Of a DNA stretch of 7,722 nucleotides, positions 3,968 to 7,722 are shown piece after piece; positions within the stretch are counted from its first letter, which is position 1, and each line of letters starts with the position of its first letter. Made by a program: the position numbers and the translations under genes. The DNA comes from Chitinophaga pinensis (lineage in GTDB: Bacteria > Planctomycetota > Phycisphaerae > Phycisphaerales > SM1A02), in assembly GCA_943329105.2 (NCBI GenBank), contig CALQCP020000102.1:1-7722 (forward strand), given 5' to 3'. The notes beneath the pieces are model-generated. The model made no database searches and was not told the origin of the DNA. It worked only from the letters and a program-made list of their open reading frames with translations.

Positions 3968-6505
3968 ATGACACCACGCGTCGCTTGCGATTCGTGGTTC
4001 CGTCAAAGTGTGTGGATGGGCGGTCACACGCGTTGCATGATGTTGAGTGCGCTGCTGGCTGGCGCGGCGCAGTGTCATGCACACGGCGTAGCGGGTATTG
4101 ATCCGCCGCCGTCGGCGCGAGCCACTGCTAAAGATTCCCCCAGTATGGAAATTGATTCACCTGACGCGCTGCGTGCGCTTGAGGCGCGCGTTCGTGCGCT
4201 CGCGGTGAAGGTTCGCCCAGCGGTGGTGGGCATTGTGTTTACTGATGACCAGGGTGTTGAACTTGGATCAGGCAGCGGCACGATCATTTCTACTGATGGC
4301 TGGGTGTTGACGGCGGGGCATGTTGCGCAGCAGCCGGGGCGCAAGGCATCAGTGTTGCTTGCCGATGGCACGGCGTTGACGGGGGTCACTGTGGGGGCAC
4401 ACTTTGGACCCGACGGCGATGTTGGGTTAGTCAAGGTTGCCACCGGTGGACGAGTACTTCCCATTGTTCCCATGGGGGCGTCGGCTTCGTTGGCAACGGG
4501 TGATCCGATCGTCGCATTTGGTCATCCGCTGGGGCCGGAGCGATCGCCGTGGCGGCCGCCACCGTTGCGGTTTGGTCGGGTGATTGGTCGCGATGGTTGG
4601 CGGTTGGCGATTGATGCGCCGCTCAGTCCTGGTGATTCCGGCGGGCCGGTCTTCAACCTCGATGGTGCGCTGGTTGGCGTCAATAGTGAGGCTTCTGAGC
4701 GTCCCGATCTCAATATGGCTGCGACCGCTGAAAGTGCGAACGCTCGTATGGACACTATGCGCGAGGGGCTTGCCACTGGCGCTTACTTAGCGGATCCGAC
4801 CAAGGATCCAGTTACGGTGGCCGCCGAGCTCCGTTCGGGTGCGGATGATGGTGAGGATGCCGCTCCGAATGACGGCAACGAGGCGCGCGCGGGGGACACC
4901 ACGTACGCACGCAAGGAGCAGGCGGATCGGCACGCCAACACGCTGGAGATGTTGGCCGCGCTCACCGACCCGTATGCAGATTCCATCGTCAGCATCATTG
5001 TTGATTCGCGTGATGCGTGTTACGGCGTTGTCATTGACGACGAAGGCCATGTGCTTACCAAGGCGAGCGAATTGGGAACAGGTGCGCGCCGCATTGATGT
5101 GCTGCTGGGCGACGGTCTTTCAGTGCAGGGCAAGCGCCTGGTCGTGGACAGCGCGCTGGACTTAGCGATTCTGGAAACTGGCATCACTGACGTCACACCG
5201 GTTGCGTTTGACTTTGACACGGAACCCGAACTCGGGGACGCGGTGATTTCGGTTGGCCGCGGTATGGCACCGCTTGCTCTGGGATTTCGTGGACTTGGTG
5301 TGTATGTATCGGGCGGGTCAGACGGCGCAAGTCGCGCGTACTTGGGTGTTGCCATGCGCCAGCCGACTGACGAGGAACGTGCGAATATTCCAGGTGGAAT
5401 TGGGCAAATCGTCACGGCGGTCATGCCCGGGTCCGGTGCGGCGGAGGCAGGCATGGTGGATGGTGATGTGATCCTCCGCATTGATGGCGTGGTAGCGGCA
5501 ACGCCGGAATCAGCTGCTTCACCGATTCGTTCGCATGCTCCGGGAGAGCAAGTGAGCGTGGAATGTATGCATAGCGGCGAGCGCCGCACTGTATCGATGC
5601 GAATCTTGCGCCCGCCGTTTGGTGAGCAGCGCGTTGCGTTGGCGGGCGGGGCGATCTTGAGTCGTCGCGCTACGGGATTTGGCGAAGTGATTCAGCACGA
5701 TTCGATTGTTGCGGCGCAGAACATGGGTGGACCAGTAGTGGATAGCAGCGGCCGGGTGGTTGGTTTGAACATCGCGCGCGCCGATCGCATGAAGACGTAT
5801 GCGTTGTCAGCGAAGCGAGTGCGCGCTTCCATCGAAGCAATGCTGGCACGCGTGCAGGCTGGTGACATCATGCCGCCGGATGATCCATCGGTTGGGCTGC
5901 CGGTGGTGGAGTTTGCGCCTGATGGATTTGCGCGGCTTGGCGTGAACAACGGGCGCGCCCTGGGTCCTACGAATGCGGTCATGTCCAAGGAGAAGGACAG
6001 CGAGAAGTTGCTGGGCGGATGGGGTGATGCTGACGACGTCGCGGTGTGGAAGGTGCGCCTTCCCGCTGCGGGGCGGTACGACATCGTGCTTGATGTCCAA
6101 GGCCTGAGCGGGGGCAAAGTGGATGTGTTCTTCGGCGATGACCTGATGACGATGCAGGTTCCACCTTCGCGTGACTTTGGGCTGTTGCGGGTGGGGGAGT
6201 CAGTATCGAGTGTTGCCGAGGAACTGCTGGTGCGCATACAGCCGCTCGGGCGCCCGAATGGCCCCCTGATGTTGCTGCGCGGAGTGGTGATTCAGCGCAC
6301 CGATCAGTTACGCATGGCGGAAGCAGCGATGCCGCTCTTACGATGGAAAGACTTTGAACGATTCAAGCGCGAGTGGATGCGCGAAGAGCGCCGTAAGGAG
6401 CGCGAGGCGGCTCGTGAAAAGATGAAGTCAGAGATGAAGACCGGCGCCGGCGTCAAGGCAGAGCCGGGCGCTGGGAATTCCAACCAGGAGCAAGGCAGAC
6501 CATGA
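3968..6505 (+). CDS. Large HtrA-like serine protease: active trypsin domain, degenerate trypsin domain containing a PDZ-like domain, C-terminal jelly-roll-like domain
   Basis: The product is 845 residues, about twice DegP. Residues 24-38 are a hydrophobic export signal. From the later ATG at 4016 the signal peptide would be more normal, but 3968 sits 5 bases after the kinase stop with GAGG at 3952-3955. Domain 1 (about 75-250) has the full triad: His118 in VLTAGHV, Asp151 in DVGLVKV and Ser224 in SPGDSGGP. A polar linker (255-325) follows. Domain 2 (about 337-625) has Ser367 at the His position (VLTKASE), keeps Asp398 (SALDLAI), and has Met586 at the Ser position (QNMGGP). Between its second and last parts lies a PDZ-like domain (about 457-546: AYLGVAMR, GQIVTAVMPGSGAAEAGMVDGDVILRID in outline). 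Residues about 645-777 resemble a CBM-type beta jelly roll (VWKVRLPAAGRYDIVLDVQ). The end (792-825) is a Lys/Arg/Glu-rich helix. Probably periplasmic protein quality control or signalling; substrates unknown. Confidence 0.93.
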   Translation: MTPRVACDSWFRQSVWMGGHTRCMMLSALLAGAAQCHAHGVAGIDPPPSARATAKDSPSMEIDSPDALRALEARVRALAVKVRPAVVGIVFTDDQGVELGSGSGTIISTDGWVLTAGHVAQQPGRKASVLLADGTALTGVTVGAHFGPDGDVGLVKVATGGRVLPIVPMGASASLATGDPIVAFGHPLGPERSPWRPPPLRFGRVIGRDGWRLAIDAPLSPGDSGGPVFNLDGALVGVNSEASERPDLNMAATAESANARMDTMREGLATGAYLADPTKDPVTVAAELRSGADDGEDAAPNDGNEARAGDTTYARKEQADRHANTLEMLAALTDPYADSIVSIIVDSRDACYGVVIDDEGHVLTKASELGTGARRIDVLLGDGLSVQGKRLVVDSALDLAILETGITDVTPVAFDFDTEPELGDAVISVGRGMAPLALGFRGLGVYVSGGSDGASRAYLGVAMRQPTDEERANIPGGIGQIVTAVMPGSGAAEAGMVDGDVILRIDGVVAATPESAASPIRSHAPGEQVSVECMHSGERRTVSMRILRPPFGEQRVALAGGAILSRRATGFGEVIQHDSIVAAQNMGGPVVDSSGRVVGLNIARADRMKTYALSAKRVRASIEAMLARVQAGDIMPPDDPSVGLPVVEFAPDGFARLGVNNGRALGPTNAVMSKEKDSEKLLGGWGDADDVAVWKVRLPAAGRYDIVLDVQGLSGGKVDVFFGDDLMTMQVPPSRDFGLLRVGESVSSVAEELLVRIQPLGRPNGPLMLLRGVVIQRTDQLRMAEAAMPLLRWKDFERFKREWMREERRKEREAAREKMKSEMKTGAGVKAEPGAGNSNQEQGRP

Positions 6506-6960
6506 GTGGCATGAATGTTTCGGAGAAGTGGGATCGACGATTCTTGGAGCTCGCTGAGCAGATTGCCGGCTGGTCAAAGGATCCAAGCCGCGGCGTGGGT
6601 GCCGTGATCGTCAGTGCAGCGCGACAGATTGTTGCCACGGGCTTCAATGGACTTCCGCGTGGAGTGGATGACTTACCAGAGCGCCTAGAGCGTCCGGTGA
6701 AATACGACTTTGTGTGTCACGCCGAGTTGAATGCCATCATTCAATGCGCACGCAATGGAGTGAGCCCGGTGGGGAGCACCGTCTATACGAGCTTTAGTCC
6801 GTGTGTGCAGTGCACGTTGGCCATTGTGCAGGCTGGGATTGTTCGCGTGGTGACCTATGAGTACGGCGGAGATGGCGACGAGCATTGGCAGGTGAGTTTC
6901 GCCAAGGCAAGGGCCGTGATGCGTGAAGCAGGGGTGGAGTATCTGGCGTTGCGGAAGTAG
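6502..6960 (+). CDS. dCMP deaminase (cytidine/deoxycytidylate deaminase family)
   Basis: A 152-residue zinc deaminase. The zinc and catalytic motifs are His73-Ala-Glu75 (CHAELNAI) and PCVQC with Cys101 and Cys104. The N-terminal block is typical of dCMP deaminases: WDRRFLELAEQIAGWSKDPS, then VGAVIV (32-37) and GFNGLPRGVDD (47-57). The enzyme converts dCMP to dUMP, the precursor for thymidylate synthase. The length and the GFNGLPRG segment favour dCMP deaminase over tRNA adenosine deaminase or cytidine deaminase, though substrate cannot be proven from sequence. The ATG overlaps the protease stop as ATGA, so it is translated from the same message. AGGAG at 6486-6490 and AAGG nearer the start lie inside the protease gene. 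A second ATG at 6511 is possible. No T4-type extra zinc-ligand insert is seen. The gene is convergent with argS, 21 bases away. Confidence 0.9.
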   Translation: MSGMNVSEKWDRRFLELAEQIAGWSKDPSRGVGAVIVSAARQIVATGFNGLPRGVDDLPERLERPVKYDFVCHAELNAIIQCARNGVSPVGSTVYTSFSPCVQCTLAIVQAGIVRVVTYEYGGDGDEHWQVSFAKARAVMREAGVEYLALRK

Positions 6961-6982
6961 GGCGTCGCATCCGCTGCGTGCC
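6961..6982. terminator. Imperfect hairpin between convergent genes
   Basis: The gap between the deaminase stop and the argS stop can fold on itself. GGCG (6961-6964) pairs with TGCC (6979-6982) including one G-T pair, T6965 is bulged, and CGCA (6966-6969) pairs with TGCG (6975-6978) around a 5-base loop. No T-run follows on either strand, so it is not a canonical rho-independent terminator, but the position suits a bidirectional one. Confidence 0.3.
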
Positions 6983-7581
6983 TACATACGCTCCGGCGCG
7001 GTGATGCCCAAGAGCCCAAGCCCGTCCTTCATCACGTGCTTACTGATTGCACAGAGGCGCAGGCGGCTCGCGCGGAGGGCTGGATCTTCGCACTTCAGTA
7101 CCGGGCATTGCTGATAGAAGCCGTTGTAACTGGTGGCGAGACCGTGCAGATAAGCGCACAGCCGGCTTGGGTCAAGGTGTTGCGCCACTTCACGAACGAC
7201 GTGTGGATAGCGCAGGAGCGTCAGGGCAAGTTGCCGCTCCGCCGGCTCGGCCACGCTGATTGCGGGGCGCGGCGGCGCGTGCGCGGCAGCATCAAGCGCT
7301 TTGCCAAGAATGCTGGCCATGCGCGCGTGTGCGTACTGCAGGTACGGGCCAGTGTCGCCTTCGAAACTCACCATTCGGTCAAGGTCAAAGACGTAGTCAC
7401 GCGTGACATCTGAACCGAGATCGGCATATTTCACCGCAGCAATTCCGACCGCGCTACCGATGGCGGCAAGGTCGGCGTCAGACATACCAGCGGTCGGCGC
7501 GTTGGGATCCGTTGATCGAGCGCGGACTTCGCGGGTGCCGCGTTCGATCGCTTCGTCAAGCAGCGCTTTCAGTGTGACATT
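6982..7581 (-). CDS. argS: Arginyl-tRNA synthetase, C-terminal part (downstream of an in-frame stop)
   Basis: ArgS is the class I synthetase that charges tRNA-Arg with arginine and needs the tRNA for activation. This segment starts right after the in-frame TAA and reads NVTLKALLDEAIER, then GSAVGIAAVKYADLGSD, VTRDYVFDLDRMVSFEGDTG and PYLQYAHARMASIL. It then gives the DALR anticodon-binding domain (LHGLATSYNGFYQQCPVL) and finishes with the family C-terminus GLGLLGITAPERM. About 200 residues match the family without a gap, so reading-frame constraint has been kept after the stop. The first in-frame ATG is at 7485; translation from there would give a 167-residue fragment without the catalytic domain. 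Taken at face value this is a broken gene. A sequencing error is the simplest explanation because argS is normally essential and no decay is seen. Confidence 0.93.
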   Translation of the reverse strand, partial: NVTLKALLDEAIERGTREVRARSTDPNAPTAGMSDADLAAIGSAVGIAAVKYADLGSDVTRDYVFDLDRMVSFEGDTGPYLQYAHARMASILGKALDAAAHAPPRPAISVAEPAERQLALTLLRYPHVVREVAQHLDPSRLCAYLHGLATSYNGFYQQCPVLKCEDPALRASRLRLCAISKHVMKDGLGLLGITAPERM

Positions 7582-7722
7582 TTAACCACTGCGCGTCTTG
7601 AGCGGCTTCTTGTCAGCACCAAGGACACTGCCAAATGGAACATGCACCAGCTCGGCTTCAGTGCCGTCAGCAAGTTTGTTCCAACCAATCATTCGGACAG
7701 CATCAAATACGTCCTTGAAGTG
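7582..7722 (-). CDS. argS: Arginyl-tRNA synthetase, catalytic-domain part ending at an in-frame TAA; runs off the window
   Basis: On the minus strand from the right edge the frame reads HFKDVFDAVRMIGWN, then LVHVPFGSVLG, then KPLKTRSG and TAA at 7584-7582. HFKQVF, the V-x-FG-x-VLG strand and the KTRSG/KTRAG loop are conserved ArgS features; KTRSG is the KMSKS-equivalent loop that stabilises ATP during arginine activation. The next codons (NVTLKALLDEAIER) continue the family alignment in the same frame with one residue between SG and NV. That one missing residue is the stop, so a single substitution, for example GAA to TAA, explains it. The 5' end of the gene, including the HIGH-like motif, lies outside the window. 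Confidence 0.9.
   Translation of the reverse strand, partial: HFKDVFDAVRMIGWNKLADGTEAELVHVPFGSVLGADKKPLKTRSG

Noticed and set aside
7036..7413. Plus-strand open frame of 125 codons inside argS
   Set aside because: It lies opposite the clearly conserved ArgS DALR region and its translation matches nothing recognisable.
7582..7584. Programmed recoding (selenocysteine or pyrrolysine) at the argS stop
   Set aside because: Those use UGA and UAG. The codon here is UAA, the ArgS position is not a Sec or Pyl site, and no insertion element is visible.

Overview
The window is GC-rich bacterial chromosome carrying mostly short-spaced, partly overlapping genes. Several protein types point to Planctomycetota, probably a Phycisphaerae-like member. 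These are a soluble Hanks-type kinase next to a very large HtrA-like protease with two protease domains, a peptidoglycan-recognition-fold (Amidase_2-like) protein, and small lipoproteins ending in CTKPLFPESAPRTQFE. This assignment is inference from family resemblance; there is no rRNA or other direct taxonomic marker. No tRNA, CRISPR array, insertion sequence or phage gene was seen.

Layout. (1) 1-119, minus: the first codons of metF (methylenetetrahydrofolate reductase), running off the left edge. (2) 165-2772, plus: rex, the NADH/NAD+ redox-sensing repressor, followed by a lipoprotein (ATGA overlap), a small lipoprotein (TGATG overlap), and a membrane-anchored Amidase_2-fold protein that seems to have lost two of its zinc ligands. 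(3) 2773-3017: the only sizeable gap, 245 bases, with an AT-rich inverted repeat, a weak promoter candidate and GC-rich hairpins upstream of the kinase gene. (4) 3018-6960, plus: a Ser/Thr protein kinase, then after 5 bases an 845-residue protease, then with an ATGA overlap a dCMP deaminase. (5) 6982-7722, minus: the C-terminal half of argS (arginyl-tRNA synthetase), convergent with the deaminase and running off the right edge. Its reading frame is broken by one in-frame TAA directly after the KMSKS-like loop.

How they may work together. The rex group couples a redox regulator to envelope proteins, with metF divergent from it. The kinase and protease are spaced as one transcription unit and could form a signalling/proteolysis pair: the kinase is cytoplasmic and has no sensor domain, while the protease is probably exported. 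The deaminase supplies dUMP for thymidylate synthesis and looks co-transcribed rather than functionally related. The points most worth a second look are the stop codon in argS, the protease architecture (a PDZ-like domain inside a dead second protease domain, followed by a jelly-roll-like domain) and the ligand-deficient amidase fold.
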